A program made the translations under genes and the position numbers. DNA of 59,710 bases from Candidatus Apopatosoma intestinale (GTDB lineage: Bacteria; Bacillota; Clostridia; Oscillospirales; CAG-272). Below, one piece after another: positions 35,046 through 44,554 of this stretch. Under the pieces are notes generated by a model. It was not told the DNA's origin and searched no databases. It saw nothing but the letters and a program-made list of their open reading frames with translations. Positions within the stretch are counted from its first letter, which is position 1. Every line of letters begins with the position of its first letter. Location: the NCBI GenBank assembly GCA_003524145.1, contig DODZ01000023.1, forward strand, positions 34,102 to 93,811, in the 5' to 3' direction.

Positions 35046-35813
35046 ATGCCAAAGGACAGAAAGGAGCAGATAAAGGATATTCTCACGGAGAAGCCGTTTG
35101 TCTCCCTGCATGAGCTGGAAGCGAAATTTCCCGAGGTCACCAGCATGACTCTGCGCCGCGATATCGCATATCTCGAGAGCAGAGGCGAGCTGATAAAGGT
35201 TCGCGGCGGCGCACGCTCGATGAAATTCATCACTTCATCGATGGAGGACGAATTCGGAAAGCGCCTGCACGAATGTACCGAGGAAAAGGCGCGCATCGCT
35301 CTCGCGGCTCTCGCTTTCATAGAGCCGAACCGCTCTATTTTCATAGATTCGGGAACAACTGCACTTGCACTTGCCTCGGTCGTTCCGGATCAGCATATTA
35401 TCTTTACCACAACAGGTCCGCATGTCGCCATAGAGTTGGCGAAAAACCGAAAGAACATCGTCAATCTCGTCGGCGGCATGATAAATCACGATAATTTTTC
35501 CGTTTCGGGAATGGAGGCTCTGCGGTTTGTCTCCGAGATAAATATCGACATTGCCTTCATGGTTCCCTCCTGCGTTTCCATTTCCTGCGGATTCACCTGC
35601 GGAAACTATTCGGAATGCGAAATGAAGAAATTCATTCTCTCAAAGGCAATGCGGAAAATTGTCCTCATGGACAGCACGAAGCTCGGCAAAAGCCTGCCGT
35701 ATACCTTCTGCCATGCGGAGGATATCGATGTGCTGATAACAGACGACGAGCTGCCGCGCGATTTTCGCGATCAGCTTGAGAAAAACAATGTCAAAATAAT
35801 AATTGCAAAATAA
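35046..35813 (+). CDS. DeoR/GlpR-family transcriptional regulator
   Basis: A 255-residue repressor. The N-terminal winged helix (PFVSLHELEAKFPEVTSMTLRRD) is followed by the DeoR C-terminal sensor domain, with DSGTTALALA near 97 that binds sugar phosphates in relatives. The start at 35046 has AAGGACGGTGA just upstream; the frame opens 30 bases earlier without a ribosome site. It lies 41 bases ahead of the E2 gene, so it may control the dehydrogenase genes. Its ligand is unknown. Confidence 0.87.
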   Translation: MPKDRKEQIKDILTEKPFVSLHELEAKFPEVTSMTLRRDIAYLESRGELIKVRGGARSMKFITSSMEDEFGKRLHECTEEKARIALAALAFIEPNRSIFIDSGTTALALASVVPDQHIIFTTTGPHVAIELAKNRKNIVNLVGGMINHDNFSVSGMEALRFVSEINIDIAFMVPSCVSISCGFTCGNYSECEMKKFILSKAMRKIVLMDSTKLGKSLPYTFCHAEDIDVLITDDELPRDFRDQLEKNNVKIIIAK

Positions 35814-35827
35814 AAACAATACGGCGG

Positions 35828-35842
35828 AAAACCCGTCGGGAA
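35828..35842 (+). promoter_or_regulatory. 15-base element before E2 (copy 1)
   Basis: AAAACCCGTCGGGAA ends 12 bases before the E2 start. The identical 15-mer occurs at 38681-38695, 13 bases before the E1 start. It contains the inverted repeat CCCG-T-CGGG. Confidence 0.5.
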
Positions 35843-35854
35843 TGGAGTAATAAT

Positions 35855-37180
35855 ATGGCAAATGCCGTAATCATGCCCCGCCAGGGGCAAAGTGTAGAAA
35901 GCTGTATCATCACCTCTTGGCACAAAAAAGTCGGCGACAAGGTTGCCGCAGGCGATGTGCTCTTCTCCTACGAAACCGACAAATCGGCTTTTGATGAGAA
36001 ATCCGAGGTGGAGGGCACTCTTCTGAAGGTGCTTTTCGGTGAGGGCGATGATGTTCCCTGCCTCGAAACGGTCTGCTATATCGGAAACGAAGGCGAAACG
36101 ATAGCAGATGAGGCGAAAGCCGCACCGGAATCAAAGGCAGATGAAAAATCCGAAGTAAAAGTCGAAGCGGCAGAGACAAAGCCCGCCGAGGTCGATATTC
36201 CCGTAAGAGCCGAGGGCGAGAGAGTAAAAATCTCCCCGAGGGCAAGAAATCTCGCGCTGAAAACAGGCGCCGACCTTTCCCACGCCGGCGCAACGGGACC
36301 GAACGGCAGAATAATAGAACGCGATGTAGTCGCCGCGCTTGACGCGGGCTACACTGTGCCCACCGCAAAAGTAGAGGATTTCCTCGCCGGCAGATTTACG
36401 GAGGAGGTAAAGACGGAAGCACCCGCAAGCGCAGCAGCTCCCGCGGCAGCTGAGGTTACCGCAGTTTCCGCAGCCGCGCCCGAGGCGGAATACGAGGATG
36501 TCAAGCTCCCGCAGATACGCAAGGTAATTGCCCGCTCGATGCAGGCTTCGCTTCAGGAATGTGCTCAGCTCACGCTCAATGCATCATTTGATGCCACTCA
36601 GATCATGGCTTTCCGCGCCGCTATGAAGGCAAACGGCGAAGCTATGGGCATGGGCAACATCACGATAAACGATATGATTCTCTTCGCCGTTGCGAAAACG
36701 CTCCCCGCACACAAGAGCCTCAATGCTCATTTCCTCGGCGAGAATATGCGCTTCTTCCATAATGTAAATCTCGGCATAGCCGTCGATACGGAGCGCGGTC
36801 TCATGGTTCCCACAGTCGCATGCGCGGAGAAGCTCACTCTTTCCGAGCTGGCTAAAGCTTCAAAATCCGTCATCACCGAAGCGCAGAGCGGCACGATAAG
36901 CCCCGATAAGCTGAAGGGCGCATCGTTCACCGTAAGCAATCTCGGCGCAATGGGCGTGGAAAGCTTTACTCCCGTGATAAATCCGCCGCAGACCGGCATA
37001 CTCGGCGTCTGCTCGCTGACAAAGCGCGTAAAGGAAGTAGGCGGCGCACCCGTTTTCTATCCATGCATACCGCTCTCGCTCACATTTGACCACAGAGCAC
37101 TCGACGGCGCGCCTGCGGCAAGATTTTTGCGCGAGCTCTGCACAAATCTCGAAAACTTCAATCTCCTCCTCGCAAAATAA
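35855..37180 (+). CDS. 2-oxo acid dehydrogenase complex E2 (dihydrolipoyl acyltransferase)
   Basis: A 441-residue acyltransferase core. One lipoyl domain (1-78) carries the modified lysine at 43 in YETDKSAFDEKS. An Ala/Glu-rich linker, a peripheral-subunit-binding domain (about 124-168, SPRARNLALKTGADL) and a second Ala-rich linker follow. The catalytic domain (about 215-441) has the active-site histidine in TFDHRALDG near 411. It transfers an acyl group from E1 to CoA. The substrate could be pyruvate, acetoin or a branched 2-oxo acid. GGAG is 7 bases before the ATG. Confidence 0.92.
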   Translation: MANAVIMPRQGQSVESCIITSWHKKVGDKVAAGDVLFSYETDKSAFDEKSEVEGTLLKVLFGEGDDVPCLETVCYIGNEGETIADEAKAAPESKADEKSEVKVEAAETKPAEVDIPVRAEGERVKISPRARNLALKTGADLSHAGATGPNGRIIERDVVAALDAGYTVPTAKVEDFLAGRFTEEVKTEAPASAAAPAAAEVTAVSAAAPEAEYEDVKLPQIRKVIARSMQASLQECAQLTLNASFDATQIMAFRAAMKANGEAMGMGNITINDMILFAVAKTLPAHKSLNAHFLGENMRFFHNVNLGIAVDTERGLMVPTVACAEKLTLSELAKASKSVITEAQSGTISPDKLKGASFTVSNLGAMGVESFTPVINPPQTGILGVCSLTKRVKEVGGAPVFYPCIPLSLTFDHRALDGAPAARFLRELCTNLENFNLLLAK

Positions 37181-37258
37181 AACGGCGCGGCAAAGCCCCC
37201 ACAACGGCGGGAGCGCAATGCCGTAAAATATAAAAGCCGTTGAGAAAAGGAAATAGCA

Positions 37259-38620
37259 ATGTACGATTTGATTGTACTCGGCGGGGGACCTGCCGGATAT
37301 AATGCGGCAGAGAGAGCCGCACACAGCGGAATGAAAACGCTCGTCCTCGAGGGTCGCGCGCTCGGCGGCGTCTGCCTCAACGAGGGTTGCGTTCCGACCA
37401 AAACCCTGCTCTACAGCGCAAAAATTTTCGACTATGCAAAGCACGGCGCAGACTACGGCGTAAAGACCGAAAACGCCTCCATAGACCACTCGTTTGTGGT
37501 GGCAAGAAAAGATAAAGTGGTAAAAACGCTCGTTTCGGGCATTCAGATGAAGCTGAAAAAGGCGGGCGTGGAGGTTGTTTCCGAATACGGAAAGATAGCG
37601 GGCAAAATCGACGGCGGTTTTGCCGTAGAGGCGGCAGGCAAGCGCTACGAGGGCGCAAAACTTCTCATCTGTACAGGCTCATATGCTTTCGTTCCGCCGA
37701 TACCCGGGCTTCGCGAAGCCGTGGCATCCGGCTTTGCCATGACAAACCGCGAGATACTCGATATGAAAGAAGCACCCGCTTCCCTCGCAGTCATAGGCGG
37801 CGGTGTAATCGGGCTTGAGATGGCTTCGTATTTCAATTCCATCGGCACAAAAGTCACCGTTATCGAAATGCTCGACCATATAGCGGGACCCACCGACAGC
37901 GAAATCTCGAAGATTCTCCTCCGCAATTATAAGGCAAAGGGCGTGGAATTTCTGCTCGGCGCCAAGGTTACGGGAGTTTCCGCCGGCAAGGTTGCATACG
38001 AGCTGGACGGCAAGCAGTGCGAGGTTTCGGCGGATAAAGTTCTCGTTTCCATCGGCAGACGTGCAAATACAGCCGATATCGGACTTGAGACGGTAGGCGT
38101 TCAGACAGAGCGCGGTGCCGTTGTCACCGACGAATACTGCAAGACAAATATCCCCGGCATATGGGCGGCAGGCGATGTAAACGGCAAGTCCATGCTCGCA
38201 CACACGGCATATCGCGAGGGCGAGGTCGCCGTAGCCAATATGCTCGGCGCAAGAGAGAGAGTAAATTATCTCTCCATCCCCTCCGTCATATATACAAATC
38301 CCGAGGTGGCAAGCGTCGGCGAAACAAGCGAAAGCATAGCCGCAAAGGGACTCAATGCAAAAACCACCTCCGTCACGCTCAAATACAGCGGCAGATATAT
38401 CGCCGAAAATGAGCATGGCGACGGCATAGTCAAGATAATCACGGATAAGGAGCACGGAACGGTGCTCGGAGTTCACATGATAGGAAGCTATGCCTCGGAG
38501 ATAATCTACGGTGCCGCCATGATGGTGGAAAAGGAAATGCGCGCGGACGATGTGAAGAAGCTTGTATTCCCGCATCCCACGGTATGCGAGGTTATCCGCG
38601 AAGCGATGTTCATGATTTAA
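37259..38620 (+). CDS. lpdA: Dihydrolipoyl dehydrogenase (E3)
   Basis: A 453-residue flavoprotein reoxidising the E2 lipoyl group with NAD. The FAD-binding GGGPAGYNAAERAA lies at 8-21 and the redox disulfide in GGVCLNEGCVPTKT (Cys39, Cys44). The NAD-binding GGGVIGLEMASYF lies near 180. The C-terminal HPTVCEV holds the catalytic histidine. There is no N-terminal lipoyl domain. AAAAGGA precedes the start. It lies between E2 and E1. Confidence 0.95.
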   Translation: MYDLIVLGGGPAGYNAAERAAHSGMKTLVLEGRALGGVCLNEGCVPTKTLLYSAKIFDYAKHGADYGVKTENASIDHSFVVARKDKVVKTLVSGIQMKLKKAGVEVVSEYGKIAGKIDGGFAVEAAGKRYEGAKLLICTGSYAFVPPIPGLREAVASGFAMTNREILDMKEAPASLAVIGGGVIGLEMASYFNSIGTKVTVIEMLDHIAGPTDSEISKILLRNYKAKGVEFLLGAKVTGVSAGKVAYELDGKQCEVSADKVLVSIGRRANTADIGLETVGVQTERGAVVTDEYCKTNIPGIWAAGDVNGKSMLAHTAYREGEVAVANMLGARERVNYLSIPSVIYTNPEVASVGETSESIAAKGLNAKTTSVTLKYSGRYIAENEHGDGIVKIITDKEHGTVLGVHMIGSYASEIIYGAAMMVEKEMRADDVKKLVFPHPTVCEVIREAMFMI

Positions 38621-38680
38621 ACGAAAACAAATTTACATAAAACATAAAAAATTACGGATTCGGCGGTCACCGTTTCAAGA

Positions 38681-38695
38681 AAAACCCGTCGGGAA
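38681..38695 (+). promoter_or_regulatory. 15-base element before E1 (copy 2)
   Basis: Identical to 35828-35842 and at nearly the same distance from the start codon. It partly overlaps the expected ribosome-site region. Confidence 0.5.
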
Positions 38696-38708
38696 AGTGA
38701 GATTTACC

Positions 38709-41186
38709 ATGCCTAAGAGTCAATATGTAGACCCCAGAAAAGTTTTTGAAGCAGGATATATCCATTTTGAGGATATCCCCGTTTGTCAGTACAGCCTTTC
38801 TCTCGAAGACGAGAGAAGAATATATTCCAAGGATGATCTCGTCCGCATCTATCGCGACATGGCGATAATCCGCGAATTTGAGACGATGCTCAACGAGATA
38901 AAGACAAAGAGCGTTTACAACGGCGTTGAATATACAAATCCCGGCCCCGCGCATCTTTCCATCGGTCAGGAAGCTTCCGCTGTCGGCGAAGCATACTGCC
39001 TCGATATAGACGACTTCACCTTCGGCTCGCACAGAAGCCACGGTGAAATCCTTGCAAAGGGTCTCTCCGCAATAAACAAGCTCTCCGATACGGAGCTTTA
39101 CGACGTGATGAAAAACTTCCTCGGCGGCGAAACGCTCAAGGTAGTAGAGGGCAAAGAGGAAGTAAAGGGCAATACAAAGGAGCTTGCAATCGACTTCCTG
39201 CTCTACGGTGCGCTCGCAGAGGTTTTTGCGAGAACGACAGGCTTTAATAAAGGTCTGGGCGGCTCGATGCACGCATTCTTTATTCCTTTCGGCATCTTCC
39301 CGAATAATGCCATAGTCGGCGGCAGTGCGCCCATCGCTCTCGGCGCGGCTCTCTATAAGAGAAGCAACAGAAAGAAAGGCATAATCGTTGCCAACTGCGG
39401 CGACGGCGCCATGGGCAGAGGTCCTGTTCTGGAGGCACTCAATATGTCCGCCATGGACCAGATAAAGAAGCTCTGGGATAACGGAAGCGGAGAGGGTCTG
39501 CCGATTCTCTTCAATGTATTCAATAACCATTACGGCATGGGCGGTCAGACCGCAGGCGAAACAATGGCATGGCAGATGGCGGCAAGAATAGGCGCGGGCG
39601 TCAACCCCGAGCAGATGCACGCCGAGAGAGTAAACGGCTATGACCCGCTCGCAGTGATTGACGCTTTCGCAAGAAAGAAAGAGCTGCTCGTCCGCGGCAA
39701 GGGTCCGGCTCTGCTTGAGGTGGTAACCTACCGCGTATCGGGACATTCCCCCTCCGACTCCTCCACATACAGAACTCCCGAGGAAATCGAGGCATGGAAG
39801 AACGCCGACCCGATAAAGGCTTACAGAGAGAAGCTGATACTCGGCGGCGTAGCTACGGAAGCGGAGCTTGACGCCGTTCACGACACTATCGTGCGCCGCA
39901 TGACAAAAATCTGCCGCCTTGCCATAGACGACAGCGTTTCCCCGAGAATGGACCTCGATAAGCATCCCGACGCCATCGAATCCATCATGTTCTCCAATGA
40001 AGAGAAGCCGAAACTCGATGACAGAAAGCCAGAGGTTCTCATTCCCAATAAAGAAGATGTGCCGCGTGTAAAGGATATCGCAGGTAAGGTTCGCTTTGCA
40101 TTTGATGCAGAGGGAAAGCCTGTTTCCAAAATGAAGAGATACAATATCTGCGACGGTCTCTTTGAGCCGATTATAGATAAATTCTACGAAGATCCCACAC
40201 TTATCGCTTACGGCGAGGATAACCGCGACTGGGGCGGTGCTTTCGGCGTTTACAAGAAGATGACCGAGGCTATTCCCTATCACAGATTCTTCAATGCGCC
40301 TATTTCCGAGGCGGCTATAGTAGGCTCGGCTGTCGGCTATGCAATGTGCGGCGGCAGAGCTATAGTGGAGCTGATGTATGCGGACTTCATCGGTTGCGCG
40401 GGCGACGAAATCTTCAACCAGATTGCAAAATGGCAGGCGATGAGCGCCGGCATACTCAAGATGCCGATAATCCTGCGTGTTTCCGTCGGTTCCAAATACG
40501 GCGCACAGCACAGCCAGGACTGGACAGCACTCACAGCCCATATCCCGGGACTGAAAGTAGTATTCCCCTCCACGCCTTATGATGCAAAGGGTCTCATGAC
40601 CTCCGCGCTCAACGGCACCGACCCCGTGATATTCTTCGAGAGCCAGAGAATTTATGACCGCGGCGAAGAATTTCACAAAGGCGGTGTTCCCGAGGGTGCA
40701 TACGAAATCAAGATAGGCGAGCCAGATATCAAGCGCGAGGGCAAGGACATCACGATACTCACGATAGGCGCGGTTCTCTACCGTGCGCTCGATGCGGCAA
40801 AGCAGCTTGAAGAGAAATACGGCATTTCCGCCGAGGTTATCGACAGCCGCTCGATAGTTCCCTTCGATTACGCTCCGGTTATCGAATCCGTAAAGAAAAC
40901 CGGAAAGATTGTCATCGTAGGCGATGCCTGCGAGCGAAATTCCGTGATGCGCGATATGGCTTCCAATATAGCCGAGCTTGCCTTTGATTATCTTGATGCT
41001 CCGCCTGTGGTAGTCGGCTCCAGAAACTGGATCACTCCCGCATATGAGCTTGAGAAATACTTCTTCCCGCAGCCCGATACCATCATCGACGCCATCACGC
41101 AGAAGATTCTCCCCATCCCGGGCAGAACACCTTACTACAACTTCACTGAGGCTGAAAAGATAGAGCGCGCAAAGAAAGGCGTATAA
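38709..41186 (+). CDS. 2-oxo acid dehydrogenase E1, alpha and beta subunits fused
   Basis: An 825-residue thiamine-diphosphate enzyme. Residues about 1-400 are E1-alpha: NPGPAHLSIGQEA, HRSHGEILAKG and the cofactor motif CGDGAMGRGP ending in NN of FNVFNNHYGMG. The remaining 425 residues are E1-beta: GYAMCGGRAIVELMYADF, GDEIFNQIAKWQ, HSQDWTALTAHIPGLKVVFP, and a C-terminal transketolase domain. E1 alpha and beta are separate genes in most Gram-positive pyruvate, acetoin and branched-chain complexes. The linker near 430-455 is intact. I chose the ATG at 38709; a GTG at 38697 is possible. It is the last gene of the regulator-E2-E3-E1 cluster. Confidence 0.92.
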   Translation: MPKSQYVDPRKVFEAGYIHFEDIPVCQYSLSLEDERRIYSKDDLVRIYRDMAIIREFETMLNEIKTKSVYNGVEYTNPGPAHLSIGQEASAVGEAYCLDIDDFTFGSHRSHGEILAKGLSAINKLSDTELYDVMKNFLGGETLKVVEGKEEVKGNTKELAIDFLLYGALAEVFARTTGFNKGLGGSMHAFFIPFGIFPNNAIVGGSAPIALGAALYKRSNRKKGIIVANCGDGAMGRGPVLEALNMSAMDQIKKLWDNGSGEGLPILFNVFNNHYGMGGQTAGETMAWQMAARIGAGVNPEQMHAERVNGYDPLAVIDAFARKKELLVRGKGPALLEVVTYRVSGHSPSDSSTYRTPEEIEAWKNADPIKAYREKLILGGVATEAELDAVHDTIVRRMTKICRLAIDDSVSPRMDLDKHPDAIESIMFSNEEKPKLDDRKPEVLIPNKEDVPRVKDIAGKVRFAFDAEGKPVSKMKRYNICDGLFEPIIDKFYEDPTLIAYGEDNRDWGGAFGVYKKMTEAIPYHRFFNAPISEAAIVGSAVGYAMCGGRAIVELMYADFIGCAGDEIFNQIAKWQAMSAGILKMPIILRVSVGSKYGAQHSQDWTALTAHIPGLKVVFPSTPYDAKGLMTSALNGTDPVIFFESQRIYDRGEEFHKGGVPEGAYEIKIGEPDIKREGKDITILTIGAVLYRALDAAKQLEEKYGISAEVIDSRSIVPFDYAPVIESVKKTGKIVIVGDACERNSVMRDMASNIAELAFDYLDAPPVVVGSRNWITPAYELEKYFFPQPDTIIDAITQKILPIPGRTPYYNFTEAEKIERAKKGV

Positions 41187-41214
41187 TCTGACAACGAAAA
41201 TTTTCAAATATCAT

Positions 41215-41251
41215 AAAGAAATCAGGGATCTGCACGATCCCTGATTTCTTT
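41215..41251. terminator. Bidirectional terminator between E1 and the PHP gene
   Basis: A perfect 16-bp stem AAAGAAATCAGGGATC / GATCCCTGATTTCTTT with a 5-base loop. It serves both converging genes. Confidence 0.88.
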
Positions 41252-41285
41252 ATATCATGAGTTTCCGACTCTTGCCGTCGTCTTC

Positions 41286-42560
41286 TCATCTTACCTTCGA
41301 GGCAAAATATTCTATTCTCTCGTCGAGAGTGGGCATTCTGTGACGTATTTCATGCGAAAACATGGAATTTTCCGCATTCTCCGTCGCGCATTTCTCATGT
41401 CCTATCAGCGCATAAGCCGCATCTGCAAGATGGCGGAACATATCCTTCTGCATAGCCTGACAGTGGAATGACTGCCGCGGCGAATTTATATCCTCGCCGC
41501 TTATCTGGAAAAGCTTATATTTCTCGCAGAGATTCATTATCCTGCGGAGCTGGCTCTCCGTATTGCGGCTCGGCATATATGTGACGGCATTGAATCCGAT
41601 ACGCGCTATCTCGCGGAAGAGGCTGTCGAGATAATCATCCTCAAATTTCTGCGTTTTCTTATCCCCCGTTACAGAATCGCCGACATCGCCGAGGTAAGCA
41701 TAGGCGAGTATCGCGCCGGCATCGTTTACAACCTTTTCCAGCTCGTAGATATCGGGGCATTCCGCATAGGCATCAACATAGAATTTCTCCACGAGATTGC
41801 TTTTCAGTGCACCGAGAATATCATATTCGTAATATTCCGGCACAGCCGCAAGAATCTGCCCTCTCACCTTTTCGGAAACATCTATACCCATTTCGCTTAT
41901 CAGAAAGCGGAGTACTTCCTCGGGCGTTTTGCATCGCGCCGTGATTTTTTTTGTCAGCGCATAGAGGATATGGCGCTCGGTGACGCTTCCGCCCTCATGT
42001 GCCATGGAAAGCGGCAGAACATCGTTTTCAAAATTCAGCGTAATTCCGTATGGCGCGGTAAGCTCCGTTATGCGCGCGCACATTTTCCTGTTGCGGTCGT
42101 TGCGCTTGATGCGATAGTAGCGGAAGAATATATTGAGCGTTTCGATATTCTGATGCGGTATGCCGTGGATTGCGACATATGCAACGGATTTCTGGTCGGG
42201 ATTGTTTATTCTTCTGCCGCAAAGCTCCGTATTCTGCATGAATGCGCGGCATTCCATGCCGACGGTCACAGGCAGGTCAACTATCCTCGCCGCCTCTATA
42301 AATTCCTTTGCTCCCGAGAGCGAATCATGGTCCATGATGCCCGCCGTGGCAAGTCCGCTCTGCCATGCCATATATACCGCCTTTGTCGGCGAATACGGCG
42401 AGAACGAATACGATGTATGTATATGGTTGTTTACAAAGCCTGTCTTTTTCGGTTCGGGGATAGCGCCCGTCATACTGAGGGCGCGGAGCTTGGCAAGAGC
42501 CTCCAGTCTGTTTTCCACATTCGGGGAGTTGAGCTCTTTTTCAAGTGCCTCTCTGAACAT
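41286..42560 (-). CDS. PHP-domain metal-dependent phosphoesterase-like protein
   Basis: A 424-residue protein with a PHP domain: VNNHIHTSYSFSPYSPT near residue 43-60 supplies the first HxH motif. GIMDHDSLSGAKEF near 75 supplies the next metal ligands, and GMECRAF near 101 the following one. The domain fits a trinuclear metal hydrolase. PHP proteins include histidinol phosphatases and nucleases, and the substrate here is unknown. It follows the aldolase fusion by 18 bases with GGGAGGGGG ahead of the ATG, which suggests work on the same phosphorylated sugar. Confidence 0.8.
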   Translation of the reverse strand: MFREALEKELNSPNVENRLEALAKLRALSMTGAIPEPKKTGFVNNHIHTSYSFSPYSPTKAVYMAWQSGLATAGIMDHDSLSGAKEFIEAARIVDLPVTVGMECRAFMQNTELCGRRINNPDQKSVAYVAIHGIPHQNIETLNIFFRYYRIKRNDRNRKMCARITELTAPYGITLNFENDVLPLSMAHEGGSVTERHILYALTKKITARCKTPEEVLRFLISEMGIDVSEKVRGQILAAVPEYYEYDILGALKSNLVEKFYVDAYAECPDIYELEKVVNDAGAILAYAYLGDVGDSVTGDKKTQKFEDDYLDSLFREIARIGFNAVTYMPSRNTESQLRRIMNLCEKYKLFQISGEDINSPRQSFHCQAMQKDMFRHLADAAYALIGHEKCATENAENSMFSHEIRHRMPTLDERIEYFASKVR

Positions 42561-42578
42561 TATATTCTCCCCCTCCCG

Positions 42579-44540
42579 TCATTTCAGCATTTCCTGTCCG
42601 CCTGTGACGGGCAGTGCCTGACCGGTTTCATATTCCTGCTCGACTATATAGAAGAGCGCGCGGGCGATATCTTTCGGCAGGCAACCGCGGTTCAGCGGCA
42701 CCTTGCTCTCGTAGTAGCGGCGAACATCGTCCACAGTCTTTGCTCCGGGAACCTTGCCCGCATTCAGATACTGGACGAAAAGCCCGCGCACGGGATCCGA
42801 CCAGAGCGGTCCGTCGAGATAATTTCCGGGGCATATCGCATTGACCTTGATGCCGTATGGCGCAAGCTCGAGCGCGAAGCTCTGCGTCAGTCCCAGCCCG
42901 CCGAATTTGCTTCCCGCATAGGCGAAATTCTTATTGCTTCCCGCAAGCCCCGATTTGGAATTTATCTCTATTATATCGGAGAGATAAGCGGGTGCATATT
43001 CGCGCTGAATCTTCATCGGGCGGCTCGCATACTTGGCGCAGAGGAAATATGCCGTATAGTTGACGGCGGTAACAAGCTCGAAATTCGCCTTTGTCATCTC
43101 CTCAAGCCCGCCTGCTCGCACAATACCCGCATTGTTTACGAATATATCAAGTCCGCCGTATGCAAAGACGCAGGCATCTATCATATCGGAAACAGACTGC
43201 TCGTCGGAAACATTGGCACAGACGGCAACAGCCCTGCCCGCGCCGTATTTTTCACATGCCTCGGCGGCAAAAGCCTTTGCGCCCTCGTAATTCATATCGG
43301 CGATGGCGACATACGCGCCCTCCTCAAGCATAGCCTCGGCGATACCTCTTCCGAAGCCCTGTGCCGCGCCCGTGACTATCGAAATCTTTTCGGAAAGGCG
43401 CTTTGCCGCTGCACCCGAAAGTGCAACCTTTGCGCGGTAGCTTTCTACCTCCCAGTTTTTGATGAAGCGCGTCAGCTCCTCGTCAAGCGGGAGCGCACCG
43501 CCGAAGCTTTCGCTGTATACGGCAATGCTCATCGCATCGGCAAAGACAGCCGCCGCCGTGTCAGCTTCCTTTTTCGTTTTACCGCAGGAGAACATACCGA
43601 CTCCCGAGACGAAAATTATCTTCGGCGCATAGCCGTACTGCGCCTTGTATGCGGCAAAGGCGGCTTCTGCCTTTTCAGGCAGGTTTTCGCCCGCCTCCAC
43701 AAGAAGCGGCTCTGCCTTGCAGTAAACGATATGGTCGGGAGAGAAGCCGCCCGCTATCGGAGCGAAAGCCTCCCTGCTCGCGGCAAAGGAGAGTATATCC
43801 TTATTTACCGTGAATGTCACGACTGCGTTTCCTCCCTCGCCGTAAAGCATACGGATTTCGGGAGCAAGGCGCAGAGCCGCCGCGCGGTCATATTCCGCTT
43901 CGCTCCTGTCGGGGAAACGCTTTATATTTTCCTTTATCTTCGCCATCACCCCGGCGGCGGCGCGGTCTATCTCAGCCACAGTGTCGGCGGCAAAGAAAAC
44001 TCCGTGATTCTGGAGGAAAATCAGCTTCGGCGCACTTCCCTTTTCAGCCTTATAGGCATCGGTTTTTTCCTTGCAGAGTGCGGCGAGAATATAGCCGGGC
44101 TTTGTGGATCCGACCCATACGGCATCGGGGAAAAGCCGTCTGCAAGCCGCCTCACCGCCTCGCGCACAGGTAATGCCGTTGACAAGCGCGGGATGAACAT
44201 GAAGCACGAATTTATAGGGGAGCAGGTCATGCAGCAGCGTTTCCACGCTCGGACGCTTTGCCTCCTCGCCTGCGCACTTTGCCGCCATCATATCGGCAAG
44301 CACCTCTGCCTCGCGCTCCGCTTCGTTTTCGGAATATTTCTTTTCGAGCATGGCAGAGAGCTTTTTTCTGTCCATTTTCACAAAGCCGCTCTCGCTTATC
44401 GTGGCGAGCGCTGTGCCCGAGCCCTTGACATAGAGCATATCTTCTGTTTTATATGAGGTATTGCCGCCGCCCGCGAGGACAAACTCGGGGTCAGATCCGT
44501 AGCGGTGCGACATTTCGATCAGCGCCTTGATTGCTTCCAT
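42579..44540 (-). CDS. Bifunctional class II aldolase / short-chain dehydrogenase (RhaEW/YuxG-like)
   Basis: A 653-residue fusion. The N-terminal class II aldolase domain (about 1-370) shows LAGGGNTSYK near 22 and metal histidines in FVLHVHPALVNGI near 113 and LQNHGVFF near 175. The short-chain dehydrogenase domain (about 385-653) has TGAAQGFGRGIAEA, NNAG and the YAGSK catalytic pair. B. subtilis RhaEW, of the same layout, cleaves rhamnulose-1-phosphate and oxidises the lactaldehyde. The sugar here is inferred. The start at 44540 has AAGGAGG 8 bases upstream; the open frame extends 63 bases further, into the upstream gene. Confidence 0.88.
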   Translation of the reverse strand: MEAIKALIEMSHRYGSDPEFVLAGGGNTSYKTEDMLYVKGSGTALATISESGFVKMDRKKLSAMLEKKYSENEAEREAEVLADMMAAKCAGEEAKRPSVETLLHDLLPYKFVLHVHPALVNGITCARGGEAACRRLFPDAVWVGSTKPGYILAALCKEKTDAYKAEKGSAPKLIFLQNHGVFFAADTVAEIDRAAAGVMAKIKENIKRFPDRSEAEYDRAAALRLAPEIRMLYGEGGNAVVTFTVNKDILSFAASREAFAPIAGGFSPDHIVYCKAEPLLVEAGENLPEKAEAAFAAYKAQYGYAPKIIFVSGVGMFSCGKTKKEADTAAAVFADAMSIAVYSESFGGALPLDEELTRFIKNWEVESYRAKVALSGAAAKRLSEKISIVTGAAQGFGRGIAEAMLEEGAYVAIADMNYEGAKAFAAEACEKYGAGRAVAVCANVSDEQSVSDMIDACVFAYGGLDIFVNNAGIVRAGGLEEMTKANFELVTAVNYTAYFLCAKYASRPMKIQREYAPAYLSDIIEINSKSGLAGSNKNFAYAGSKFGGLGLTQSFALELAPYGIKVNAICPGNYLDGPLWSDPVRGLFVQYLNAGKVPGAKTVDDVRRYYESKVPLNRGCLPKDIARALFYIVEQEYETGQALPVTGGQEMLK

Positions 44541-44554
44541 TCCCTCTTCCTCCT

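Noticed and set aside
38667..41207. An open frame of 846 codons on the minus strand, opposite the fused E1 gene
   Set aside because: The plus strand encodes textbook E1 motifs throughout. The antisense frame gives a Cys/His-rich product of no recognisable family and reflects codon bias.
41970..44456. An open frame of 828 codons on the plus strand, opposite the PHP and aldolase genes
   Set aside because: It crosses the boundary of two well-supported minus-strand genes and shows no domain; a shadow frame.
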